From Acidobacteriota bacterium (GTDB lineage: Bacteria; Acidobacteriota; Terriglobia; Bryobacterales; Bryobacteraceae), in NCBI GenBank assembly GCA_023436715.1, contig JAEZIJ010000050.1, positions 1-41,625 of the forward strand: a stretch of 41,625 bases of DNA, in the 5' to 3' direction. This document shows, in pieces, positions 31,482 to 41,000 of this stretch. A program made the translations under genes and the position numbers. How positions within the stretch are numbered: position 1 is the stretch's first letter; each line of letters starts with the position of its first letter. Below the pieces are notes generated by a model. That model was not told the origin of the DNA. It did not search any database and saw only the letters and a list, made by a program, of their open reading frames with translations.

Positions 31482-34400
31482 ATGGAGTCGCAGAAGATCG
31501 GCACTTCCGGCGGGGAGACTGTTCCCCGCGTCCGCATCCTGGACTATGCTCTGGTTGCCACGGGCGCACTCCCGGTCCTCATCGCCGCCCTCGTGCTGGC
31601 CGGCTGGCACACTGGAACGGTAGCCCTGGTACGCGGGGTTCCGCCTGGCGCCCCCATGGTTTACAACACAGCCCTCGGCTTGCTCCTGGCCGGGGCCGGA
31701 CTGATCGCAATGGCATACCGCAGCCGTTTGCCGGCGTTGGTCTGCGGCGCGGCGACTGCTATCATCGGCGTGCTCTGCCTCCTGCAAGGCGTCACCGGGG
31801 CCAATCTGGGTATCGACGAAATCCTTCACCGCGATCATATCTCAGCAAGCATGTTTCCGCCGGGCAGGATGGCAACCAGCGTGGCGCTGTGTCTTTCGAT
31901 TTCGGCGGTTGCAAGCCTGTTGATGTGCATGAGGCGCCTCCCGAACTGGCATCCATGGCTGCTCGGAACCCTCGGATTGATTGTCGCATCCATCGGCTCT
32001 GCCGCACTGCTCAGCTATCTGAGCGGCGTCACCGCCCCGCATAGCTGGGGAACGTACGTGCCAATGGCCCGGCACTCGGCCGCGGCATTTACAGCGATCG
32101 GCGCCGGGATCATGATTGCCGCGTGGAGGGAGGCCGGGACGCCTCGGAGCAGAAGCCTGGCGCCCTTGTTGGCGGCGTCCGTCATACTCACCGCGACTCT
32201 TTACCTCTGGTGCGCCGTCAAGGCTGCGGAACTGCAACACGTGACCCGCAGCGCCGACCTTACTGCCGCACACGTCGGCAGCGTTTTGAACTCCCAGGTC
32301 GAAACGCGTGTCCTAGAACTGGTGCGCATGGGCAGGCGTTCGGAACTCGACACGGCCATCACGCGCCGCGAATGGGAGGCGGACGCACGCCTGTTTCTTC
32401 AGCACCACAGCTCCTATCACTCGCTCGTCTGGCTTCAACCCTCCCTCGAGACACGATGGTCGGTAGCGCGCTCCCCTCGCAGCCCAGGCCCCGACTTCGC
32501 CGATGAGGCCCCGCGAGCCACGCTCAACCGCGCCCGCGCCACCGGAAGCGTGGCGGCCAGCCACCCCGTACATTTGCCGGGCGGCCGGAACGTCTTGCTG
32601 ATCGTCGTTCCGCTCTCACCAGGCGAGGCCTTCGAGGGTTACATCGTTGGTGTCCTCGCTCTCGATTCCCTCCTGGGCCCTATTGTCGAAGACCTGGACC
32701 CCGCTGCCTACTCCATCGCCATCTCCAGCGGCGGAGAGAAGGTTTACTCCCGGCATCCGGGTCCGGCGCTGGAAGTGCCGCCAAGCACAGCCGCGGTGGA
32801 CCTTTGGGGCACGACGTGGCAAGCACGCGTGCAACCAGTCCGGAGCCATTCGATGCTGACGCCCATCATCCTGCTTGTGGGGTGCCTCGTTGCAGCCTTG
32901 AGCATCGCAGCCGGACTGCTCGCACAGACGGCCGGCCTGAGGGCCAGGGAGGCTGAAGCCGCGAACCGCAAACTGCAGCATGAGATCTCCGAGCGCAGGC
33001 AGGTTCAGGAGGCGCTCAGCGCAGCGCAGGTCGAATTGGAAGCCCGGGTCCAGGAAAGAACCGCCGAACTGGCCCGCACCAACCAGGAACTCACCGGCGA
33101 AATCGCCGAGCGGAGGCGAGCCGAAGAGACCCTGCGGACGAGTGAACAGCGCTATCGCGAATTGTTCGACGGCGCCAAGGACCTTGTCTTCGTCCGCGAC
33201 TTGAACGGCAATTTCGTCTCCATCAACAAGGCCGCGCAACAGATAACCGGCTATACCGCCGAGCAAGCGCTGAAGATGAACATCGCGCAACTGGTGGCTC
33301 CGGAGGACCTGGAGAGCGTTCACGCGATGGTCGCCCGCAATCTCGGCGGGGATGCCAACGCGACGTACGAACTCACCATCATCAGCAAGGATGGCCGGCG
33401 CCTGCTGCTTGAAATGAGCACGCACCTGGTGTATCGGAACGGCAATCCGATCGCTGTGCAGGGGATCGCGCGCGACATCACCGAGCGCAAGCGGCTGGAA
33501 GAGCAATTCCTCCAGTCGCAGAAAATGGAAGCCATCGGGCGTCTGGCCGGGGGCGTAGCCCACGATTTCAACAATCTTTTGACGGTGATCGGCGCTTACA
33601 GCCAGATGATCAGCGATTCACTTCCGGACGATCAGCGGCTGCGAGGCTATGCGCAGGAGATCCTCTGGGCCGCCGAGCGCGCCGGAACGCTGACGAACAG
33701 GTTATTGGCGTTCAGCCGGCGCCAGGTTGTCCAACCGCGCGTCGTCGATTTGAACGGCCTTATCGTGACCCTCGACAACATGCTCCGGCGCCTCATCGGC
33801 GAAGATATCGAGTTGAAGACGGTGCTCGAGCCGGGCGCCGGCGCGGTGAAGGCCGATCCGAACAACCTCGAACAGGTGATTATGAACCTGGCGGTTAACG
33901 CCCGGGATGCCATGCGCACGGGCGGACGATTAACCCTAAGGACGTCCCGCGTCGACTTCGGCCCGCCTGCGGACGACAGCACCGATCCTCCCCCCGGAAG
34001 CTACGTCGTACTCGAAGTCGGCGATTCCGGCACAGGCATGTCTCCCGAGGTTCTTGCCCATATTTTCGAACCGTTCTTCACGACGAAAGAGGCGGGCAAA
34101 GGCACCGGCCTCGGACTCTCCACCGTGTATGGAATCGTCAAGCAGTGCGGGGGCGATATTCTGGTCCGCAGCAAGCCGGGCGAAGGCGCCCATTTCACGC
34201 TCTACTTCCCGCGAGCCGGCGGCCAGGATACGCCTTCCCGCGAACCAACTCACGCCGGCGACCCGCCTCAGGCCGACCGGGAAGTCATACTGCTGGTTGA
34301 AGATGAGTACGGAGTCAGGAAACTCGTCCGTAAGATGCTGCTCCAGCAGGGCTACCGCGTTCTCGAAGCCGCAAGCGGCGAGGAAGCGCTCAGCCTTTCC

Positions 34401-34658
34401 GAGCGGCACGAAGGTTCCATTCACCTTCTGTTGAGCGACGTCGTGATGCCCAACATGAGCGGACGTGAACTCGCCGAACGTCTGTCGGTGGTTCGTCCCG
34501 AGGTGAGAGTGCTTTACATGACCGGATATTCGGACGACGCTATCGTGCAGCACAGGGTTCTCGAGCCCGGAGTGGCGGTCCTCAACAAGCCGTTTCTCTC
34601 GGATGCGCTCGCGCGCAAGCTACGCGAAGTCCTCGACGGCACCAACGGGAAGCACTGA
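31482..34658 (+). CDS. Hybrid sensor histidine kinase with receiver domain
   Basis: This 1058-residue membrane kinase has an N-terminal array of about seven hydrophobic segments (about 20-250), then a periplasmic sensor-like region (about 265-450). A further membrane segment follows (MLTPIILLVGCLVAALSIAAG), then a coiled-coil linker, a PAS domain (about 560-680, YRELFDGAKDLVFVRDLNGN), and HisKA with phospho-acceptor His694 in GGVAHDFNNLLT. The HATPase domain has NLEQVIMNLAVNARDAM, DSGTGM and GTGLGLSTVYGI. A C-terminal receiver ends the protein (about 930-1050, VILLVEDEYGVRK), with Asp986 in LLSDVVMP and Lys in VLNKPF. The internal receiver suggests a phosphorelay; no separate response regulator is adjacent. 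The ATG at 31482 is chosen over an upstream TTG with a poor context. Confidence 0.9.
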   Translation: MESQKIGTSGGETVPRVRILDYALVATGALPVLIAALVLAGWHTGTVALVRGVPPGAPMVYNTALGLLLAGAGLIAMAYRSRLPALVCGAATAIIGVLCLLQGVTGANLGIDEILHRDHISASMFPPGRMATSVALCLSISAVASLLMCMRRLPNWHPWLLGTLGLIVASIGSAALLSYLSGVTAPHSWGTYVPMARHSAAAFTAIGAGIMIAAWREAGTPRSRSLAPLLAASVILTATLYLWCAVKAAELQHVTRSADLTAAHVGSVLNSQVETRVLELVRMGRRSELDTAITRREWEADARLFLQHHSSYHSLVWLQPSLETRWSVARSPRSPGPDFADEAPRATLNRARATGSVAASHPVHLPGGRNVLLIVVPLSPGEAFEGYIVGVLALDSLLGPIVEDLDPAAYSIAISSGGEKVYSRHPGPALEVPPSTAAVDLWGTTWQARVQPVRSHSMLTPIILLVGCLVAALSIAAGLLAQTAGLRAREAEAANRKLQHEISERRQVQEALSAAQVELEARVQERTAELARTNQELTGEIAERRRAEETLRTSEQRYRELFDGAKDLVFVRDLNGNFVSINKAAQQITGYTAEQALKMNIAQLVAPEDLESVHAMVARNLGGDANATYELTIISKDGRRLLLEMSTHLVYRNGNPIAVQGIARDITERKRLEEQFLQSQKMEAIGRLAGGVAHDFNNLLTVIGAYSQMISDSLPDDQRLRGYAQEILWAAERAGTLTNRLLAFSRRQVVQPRVVDLNGLIVTLDNMLRRLIGEDIELKTVLEPGAGAVKADPNNLEQVIMNLAVNARDAMRTGGRLTLRTSRVDFGPPADDSTDPPPGSYVVLEVGDSGTGMSPEVLAHIFEPFFTTKEAGKGTGLGLSTVYGIVKQCGGDILVRSKPGEGAHFTLYFPRAGGQDTPSREPTHAGDPPQADREVILLVEDEYGVRKLVRKMLLQQGYRVLEAASGEEALSLSERHEGSIHLLLSDVVMPNMSGRELAERLSVVRPEVRVLYMTGYSDDAIVQHRVLEPGVAVLNKPFLSDALARKLREVLDGTNGKH

Positions 34659-34661
34659 ACT

Positions 34662-35537
34662 CTACCTGCTTTCCGGCAGGTGGAGTTCCACTTGGCGTCC
34701 CGCGTTCAGTCTGGCGGAAAGCGGACGGTCAACGAGCGCCAGCGACACCTGGTTCTGTTTGCCCTGCGGCGTAACGTAATGCAGCGATTCCCCTTGCACC
34801 CAGTAAGCGACAGCGCTGTAAACCGAGCTATCCTTGAGCGCGATCAGGAACGTGATTGGGTCGTCCGCCGGAGGCTGAGCCTGGTAGGCGGGAGGGGCCT
34901 GGTAGCCGGGAGGAGCCTGGTACATGCGCATGCCTGAGGATTCCGCGGGAGCGCTTTGCTGGGCGGACGGTCCGTACTCCTGAATGACCGGCCTGGAGCC
35001 GTCCGGCAGGAAATTCTGGTTGATTGTGACCGGCGCGCTTGGGTTTGCATATTGCTGAGGCGGCATGACGATGGTCACATTCGGTTGCTGCTGCCCATAG
35101 CCGTTGTCAGACCCGCCCCCGTATACCGGGACGGGGTAAGGAATCGGCACGCCGCCCCCGAAGCCGCCGAAACCGCCGAAGCCGCCGAAGCCGCCTGAGC
35201 CGTTGAATCCGCCGAAGCCGTCGAACCGCGATGGAGCGCCGGTGAACCCCGGGAAGCCGCTGACAACCGCTCCCAGCCGCGAGGCGAAAGTCGATGGGAA
35301 CGCAAACGGATCGGTCGCCGGCGGTTGATTGCCCGTTCCCGGGAAGACGACGTTCCCGAAGCCGAACGGTGATCCGAACGTCCGGAAGGGAACTGTGCCC
35401 ACGACCGACAGTGGAGGCGAAAACACTCTGGGAGCCATTCCGGGCGGTCTGCCTCCACCGTGGCCGCCGCCGTGACGCTGCGCGAATGCGCCGGCTGAGA
35501 AAACCACAGCCAGCGCTGCCGAAATCAGAATCCTCAT
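34662..35537 (-). CDS. Secreted glycine-rich low-complexity protein
   Basis: This 291-residue protein has a signal peptide (MRILISAALAVVFSAGAFAQ) and a His/Gly stretch. Residues of about 50-100 are rich in Pro, Phe and Gly, and a run of FGG triplets follows. The middle is rich in Gln, Pro and Tyr (YQAPPAYQAQPP and similar). A compact C-terminal domain (from about 230, DPITFLIALKDSSVYSAVAYWVQG) looks folded, with a strand that resembles other envelope proteins of the group. Function is unknown; structural or surface roles are inferred. GGAGGG precedes the ATG. The FGG run is encoded by a 9-bp tandem DNA repeat (35161-35223), so length variation is likely. Confidence 0.75.
   Translation of the reverse strand: MRILISAALAVVFSAGAFAQRHGGGHGGGRPPGMAPRVFSPPLSVVGTVPFRTFGSPFGFGNVVFPGTGNQPPATDPFAFPSTFASRLGAVVSGFPGFTGAPSRFDGFGGFNGSGGFGGFGGFGGFGGGVPIPYPVPVYGGGSDNGYGQQQPNVTIVMPPQQYANPSAPVTINQNFLPDGSRPVIQEYGPSAQQSAPAESSGMRMYQAPPGYQAPPAYQAQPPADDPITFLIALKDSSVYSAVAYWVQGESLHYVTPQGKQNQVSLALVDRPLSARLNAGRQVELHLPESR
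34664..34681. terminator. Hairpin across the convergent gene ends
   Basis: ACCTGC (34664-34669) and GCAGGT (34676-34681) form a 6-bp stem with loop TTTCCG. It overlaps the last codons of the glycine-rich protein, 3 bp from the kinase stop. It may terminate both transcripts, though there is no T-tract. Confidence 0.35.
35161..35223. repeat. Nine-base tandem repeat encoding FGG triplets
   Basis: About seven units of AAGCCGCCG-type sequence follow each other; the first four are nearly identical, the others diverged. Read on the minus strand they encode Phe-Gly-Gly or close variants. The unit is a multiple of three, so length change keeps the frame. Confidence 0.7.
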
Positions 35538-35663
35538 GGCTGCCCTCCACTCAGAGCTTACTACTTAAAGACGGCTCCCGGCGCGCTGGAGTTGCCCGCC
35601 CCTTGGCAAACAAAATGCGGCACAATGGAGCTAGCGAATTTCACTCAGGGAGGGACTCCAAGG

Positions 35664-37595
35664 ATGCCAGACAATGAGACTGCGCCTTCGCCCCGGCGTT
35701 CCGCAAAGGCGAGTGCCAAAAACGAAAATCTGATCGCGCTGCTCGGACAAAAGGCCGCCCGCCTGCGAATCGATTCAGTGCGGTCCACCACGGCCGCGGG
35801 CAGCGGCCACCCAACCTCTTGCGCTTCCGCTGCGGAGATCATGTCCGTGCTGTTCTTCTCCGTCATGCGCTACGATCCCGCTCACCCCCGCGACCCCCGG
35901 GCCGACAAATTCGTGCTCTCTAAGGGCCACGCGGCCCCTATCCTGTACGCTGCCTGGGCCGAAGCCGGCGCGTTCCCGGTCGAGCACCTGCTTACCCTCC
36001 GCCGTTCCGATTCCGACCTGGAAGGCCACCCCACGCCGCGGCTGCCGTTCGTGGGTGTGGCCACCGGCTCCCTCGGCCAGGGCCTTTCCGCCGGAGTGGG
36101 AATGGCGTTGGCCGCCCATCTCGATGGCAAGGACCAGCGCGTTTATGTCCTGCTCGGCGACGGCGAGTCCGCCGAAGGTTCGGTCTGGGAGGCGGCTCAG
36201 ATGGCCTCCCGGCGAAATCTGGGCAACCTTTGCGCGACCATCGACATCAACAGGCTCGGCCAGAGCGAGCCGACCGCTCTCGAATACGACGTTGCCGCGT
36301 ACAAGCGCCGCTGGGAGGCGTTCGGCTGGCAGACCATAGCGGTGGACGGCCACAGCATCCCTGAGCTGCTGAAGGCGTACGACAAGGCAATCAAGACCAA
36401 AGACCGGCCCACGGTCGTGCTGGCGAAAACGGTAAAGGGAAAGGGGCTCCTGGAGGTCGAGGGGAAAGAGGGCGAGCACGGCAAGGCGCTGAAACCCGAG
36501 CTGGCGGAAAAGGCGATCGCCGCCCTGGAGAAGCAGATCGAGACTCCCATCGTGGCGTGGACGCCCAAGCTGCCCCGTGCCGCGGCAAGCGAAGCCGCGC
36601 CTCCAACCGGAACGCCGCACACCACTCCCCCGCCCTACAAGCCGGGCCAGCAGGAAGTCGCAACCCGCAAGGCGTTCGGCGACGCACTGGCCGCCGCCGG
36701 TTGCGCGAACCCGAATGTCGTCGTTCTCGACGGCGACGTCAAGAACTCAACGTACACCGAGGAGTTCCAGAAGGCTTGCCCGGACCGCTTTTTCCAGTGC
36801 TACATCGCCGAGCAGAACATGATTGGCGCAGCCGCGGGGCTGGCCGCGGCGGGCAAGATCCCGTTCGCGGCCACCTTCGGCTGCTTTCTCACGCGCGCCT
36901 ACGATTTCATCCGCATGGCCGCGATCGGCAAGAGCAACATCAAGCTCGCCGGCACGCACGTGGGCGTCTCCATCGGCGAGGATGGCCCGTCTCAGATGGG
37001 GCTCGAAGACATCGCAATGATGTGCGCGGAACCGGACACCACCGTTCTTTACCCGTCGGACGCAACCAGCGCGTGGCGGGCTGTAGAGCTGGCTATGGAT
37101 TGCCGGGACCCGGTCTACATGCGCCTTGGCCGGCCGGCTTCGCCCGTGATTTATGGACCGGACGAACGCTTCGAAATCGGCAAGTGCAAGACCGTGCGCC
37201 GTTCAGACCGGGATCGCGCCGTCATCGTGACCGGCGGGGTGACGCTCTTTGAGGCGCTCGCCGCTTGCGAGGAGCTGAAGAAGGAAGACATTGCGGTGCG
37301 GGTGATCGACCTGTTCAGCATTCAGCCGATCGATCGCGAAGCGCTGATCGAGGCCAGCCGAGAGGCGGGCGGCAACATAATCACCGTGGAGGACCACTAC
37401 GCCCACGGCGGGCTGGGTGACTCCGTGCTGGCCGCGCTGGCCGGCGAGCGGGTAGAGGTGCGCAAACTGGCCGTCGAGCGAATTCCGCGCAGCGGGAAGC
37501 CGGCGGAACTGCTGGACATGTTCGGCATCTCACGCCGGGATATTGCCGACGCGGTCAGGCAGTCCGTGGCGCGGAGCATGCAGGCGCGCGGGTAG
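35664..37595 (+). CDS. tkt: Transketolase, animal-type
   Basis: Transketolase moves two-carbon units between sugar phosphates in the pentose phosphate pathway, using thiamine diphosphate. The 643-residue protein has the needed features: GSGHPTSC, the cofactor motif LLGDGESAEGSVWEA, INRLGQSE, KTVKGKGL, the catalytic Glu383 in YIAEQNM, and GTHVGVSIGEDGPSQMGLEDIAMM in the pyrimidine domain. SKGHAAPILYAAWAEAG and PRSGKPAELLDMFGI resemble vertebrate TKT more than the longer E. coli type, from memory. The ATG at 35664 follows GGAGGG by 9 bp; upstream starts add residues unlike the family. It stands alone, divergent from the glycine-rich gene, and the N-terminal 30 residues are a low-complexity extension. 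Confidence 0.94.
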   Translation: MPDNETAPSPRRSAKASAKNENLIALLGQKAARLRIDSVRSTTAAGSGHPTSCASAAEIMSVLFFSVMRYDPAHPRDPRADKFVLSKGHAAPILYAAWAEAGAFPVEHLLTLRRSDSDLEGHPTPRLPFVGVATGSLGQGLSAGVGMALAAHLDGKDQRVYVLLGDGESAEGSVWEAAQMASRRNLGNLCATIDINRLGQSEPTALEYDVAAYKRRWEAFGWQTIAVDGHSIPELLKAYDKAIKTKDRPTVVLAKTVKGKGLLEVEGKEGEHGKALKPELAEKAIAALEKQIETPIVAWTPKLPRAAASEAAPPTGTPHTTPPPYKPGQQEVATRKAFGDALAAAGCANPNVVVLDGDVKNSTYTEEFQKACPDRFFQCYIAEQNMIGAAAGLAAAGKIPFAATFGCFLTRAYDFIRMAAIGKSNIKLAGTHVGVSIGEDGPSQMGLEDIAMMCAEPDTTVLYPSDATSAWRAVELAMDCRDPVYMRLGRPASPVIYGPDERFEIGKCKTVRRSDRDRAVIVTGGVTLFEALAACEELKKEDIAVRVIDLFSIQPIDREALIEASREAGGNIITVEDHYAHGGLGDSVLAALAGERVEVRKLAVERIPRSGKPAELLDMFGISRRDIADAVRQSVARSMQARG

Positions 37596-37820
37596 ACCCG
37601 GCTCATCCATTGCTCCAGGGCCGCCAAGCCGGCGAATCTCGTTCGCTTCGGCGGCATCGCCCGAAAGCGGGATAGTACAAAGGAGTCATAAGCACCTATC
37701 CCGGTCACTGCTGCTCGAGCGGTTGCCAGGGCTGACTCTTTTGCCGCCATCTCGCTACCTATAGGCAGTCTCATATGCCTACTACCGCCATTCGCCTTGT
37801 AAGTACCGTACAAGTGGGGT

Positions 37821-37878
37821 CAGCCCTTCCGGGCTGCTGCTGGGCTTTGCCCGGTGTGGCACAGGCCTCCTGGCCTGT
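37821..37878. repeat. Cluster of three short hairpins
   Basis: CAGCCC-TTCC-GGGCTG (37821-37836), GGGC-TTT-GCCC (37842-37852) and ACAGGCC-TCCT-GGCCTGT (37861-37878) follow each other. They resemble palindromic repeats at 30821-30990 in size and spacing, but have other cores and TCCT or TTCC loops. Confidence 0.6.
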
Positions 37879-37942
37879 ACGCACTGCACAAAGGTACACC
37901 ACTAAATAGAGGGTGCAGTACTACGAGTAACAGGTTTGCCTG

Positions 37943-37990
37943 TTTCTCGACAAACTTCTCGAAAGCCTTCTCGAAAGAATTCTCTTGCTT
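37943..37990. repeat. Twelve-base tandem repeat, about four copies
   Basis: The units are TTTCTCGACAAA, CTTCTCGAAAGC, CTTCTCGAAAGA and the weaker ATTCTCTTGCTT. They lie about 90 bp before the start codon of the TonB receptor, in an AT-richer patch, so they could be operator sites. They could also be a chance minisatellite. Confidence 0.55.
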
Positions 37991-38076
37991 TGTCCCCGAA
38001 GTTCAAATAGTCTATTCAGAGCAGTTTTGGTGGGCTGCGGCATGGCCCTATCACTATGCTTTGGGAGGTAGTCTGT

Positions 38077-41000
38077 TTGAAACGGTCTAGCTCGCTTTTG
38101 TGCGCACTCTTTGCGCTCACTCTTTCTGCCTTCGCACAGAACATCTCCAGTTCCGTTCGCGCCAACATCGCGGACGGTTCCGGAGCGGCAATCGTAGGCG
38201 CCGAATGTGTTCTCGTGAACCAGGCAACCACAGCCTCGCTTACTGTGGCGTCTAGCGGTGACGGAGGCTGTATCTTCCCCAACGTACTGCCTGGCACATA
38301 TAGCTTCAAGGTCAAAGCCACGGGCTTCAAGAGCATCGAGTCCAAGGATATCGTCGTCACCTCGGGCCAGATCCGCTCTCTCGGTCAGTTGACCCTCGCG
38401 GTCGGCGAAGTTCGTGAAACTGTCAGTGTGACGGCCGAGGTCGCCCAGATACAGCTTGCCAGCGCCGAAAAATCGGGCACCATCGACAATACGCAGTTGC
38501 AGAACATCGCCGTGAAGGGCCGCGACTTCTTCGCGCTGCTCAACACCGTTCCCGGCGTGGTGGACAACTTCTCCCAGGCCCGCGAGACCAGTTCGCCGGA
38601 CGCCATCCGCGGAACTTTCATCAACGGCCAGCGGGAAAACCAGAAAAACCTGGCAATCGACGGCATTACCGACCTCGACTCCGGATCCAACTCCAGCGTT
38701 CACTTCCAGCCGAACATGGACGCGATTTCAGAGATTAAGATCCTGACATCCAATTACCAGGCTGAATTCGGCCGGAACGGCGGCGGCGTCATCACCGTCA
38801 TCACCAAGGGCGGCGGCCGCGATTTTCATGGCACCGGCTCCTGGTTTTACCGCCACGAATCGCTCAATGCGAACAGTTTTTTCAATAACCGCAACAAGGT
38901 CGGCAAGAACCCCTATCGGTACCGTATCAACAACTATAGCGTTAGCGGTCCCGTCTACATCCCCGGAAAGTTTAATACCAACAAGGACAAGCTGTTCTTC
39001 TTCTGGAGCCAGGAATACGTCGGGATGAGGAAAGATTACGGGGAGCGATTCAGCAACATGCCGACGGAGCTCGAGCGCGCCGGAGATTTCTCGCAGAGCT
39101 TCGATGGGTCGGGGAAATTGATCCAGATCAATGACCCGCTGACGGGAAAACAGTTTCCGGATAATAAGATTCCGACATCGCGTTTCAACTCCATGGGGGC
39201 GAAGATCCTGAACTTCCTGCCCAAGCCCAATTGGGTCGATCCCAATCCCAAAGAATTCTACAACCGCAACTACCGCGCCCAGTACAGCGGGAACTATCCG
39301 AAGCGGCAGGACATGATCCGCGTCGACTCGAACATCACCCCTACGCTGCAGGTCTACTATCGGTTCATCAAGGATAAAGATGAGCAGACGTCTCCTTGGG
39401 GTCTCTGGGTCAATGGCAACCTGAACTACGACCTGACGCCCACCATATTCGGTCAACCCGGCAAAGGCCACAACTTCCATATGACCAAGATGTTCTCGCC
39501 GACTTTGATCAACGAGTTCATCTTCGGCAAGAGCCGGAACAACCTGTACTTCTACCCGAAAGATGAGGCCAAGATGGACCGCGCTCTCATCGGGAATCCC
39601 GCGCAGTGGTACCCGGACGCAAAGACCGGCGTCACGTACCGGGACAAGGTCAATTACATCCCCAACCTACAGTTCGGGGGCAACCCGAACCCGGCGGACG
39701 TCCGCTTCGGGAACATCCCGTACGAGAATTACAACAACATCTGGAGCTTCGTCGACAACGTCAGCAAGGTCAGCGGCTCTCACAACTTCAAGGCCGGCGT
39801 GTATATCGAACGGACGCAGAAGTACCAGGTGGGCGGCGGCAACTACCGAGGCGCGTTCAACTTCGGCCGGACTTCGAACAACCCGCTCGACGCCAATCAT
39901 GGTTACGCCAACGCCCTGCTCGGCGTCTTCAACACCTACTCGGAAGCCAACGCACGCGTGAACGGCGACTGGTGGTTCTGGAACGTGGAGTGGTTCGTCC
40001 AGGACAACTGGCGCGTAAGCAGGAAACTGACGCTCGACCTTGGGATGCGGTTCTACCACCTGCCTCCACAGCTCGACAAGAACAAAACCATCGCGAGCTT
40101 CAATCCCGCCCTTTATGACCGGACCAAAGCTCCCGCGCTCTATCTGCCTGCGCTCGATGCCGCCGGCAAGCGCGCGGCCAGGGATCCGCGAACCGGGGAG
40201 CTTGTCCCCGCCCAGTTCGCCGGCCTGTTCGTGCCCAACTCGGGCACCATGGCGCTCGGGTCGTTCATCGGCGGCGTGAACGGCGCGCCCGACGGCCTCT
40301 ACACGGTTCCGTTCCTTTCCTACGGACCGCGCGTCGGTTTTGCTTACGACGTGTTCGGCAACGGCAAGACCGCCATCCGCGGCGGCTTCGGCATGTTCCA
40401 GGACCGCATGCAGGGCAACCCGACGATGGACACCAACGGCAACCCACCGGTGGCCTACAGCCCAACGTTGTCCTACGGCACACTGGATACGTACGCCAGC
40501 AGCCCGGGAGCCCTCGGCCCGTCTAACATCAACATGCTGCTCGGAGAACAGAAGCTCTCTACGACCATGAACTTCAGCTTCGGCATCCAGCAGCAGATCG
40601 CGAGTTGGGCGTTTGACGTATCCTACGTCGGCGGCCTCTCCCGCCACCTGATGGCCAGCAAGAACATCAACGCAATCCCGATGTACGCGCGCTTCGTGAG
40701 CCCGGTAGGAAACATCCCCGGCAACCCGCAGAACGCGGACCCGACCAACACGAAGAATCCATTGGCGGACAATTTCCTGCGGCCGTACAGCGGCTGGGGC
40801 GACATCAACTACCGCTCCAACGGCTATTCGTCCAACTACAACTCGCTGCAGATCGGCGCGAGCAGGCGCTACACGAACGGACTCATGGTCGGCGCCTCCT
40901 ACACCTTCTCGAAGACGCTGGGCGTGGCCGACGGCGACACCTCCGGCGTGAGCCCCTACTTTAGCCCGCGGCAGCGCAACTACGGGCCGCTCGGCTTCGA

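Larger units (their letters stand above)
37596..38076. other. Repeat-rich spacer upstream of the second TonB receptor
   Basis: This 481-bp stretch has no credible gene. It holds hairpins (37821-37878), a long-loop inverted repeat ACTGCAC/GTGCAGT (37883-37889 and 37913-37919), a 12-bp tandem repeat (37943-37990) and the receptor's GGGAGG site (38063-38068). A promoter for the receptor should lie after 37990, but no convincing box pair was found. Confidence 0.5.

Noticed and set aside
37883..37919. Inverted repeat ACTGCAC and GTGCAGT with a long loop
   Set aside because: The stem is only 7 bp with a 23-base loop, which is weak on its own; mentioned only as part of the spacer.
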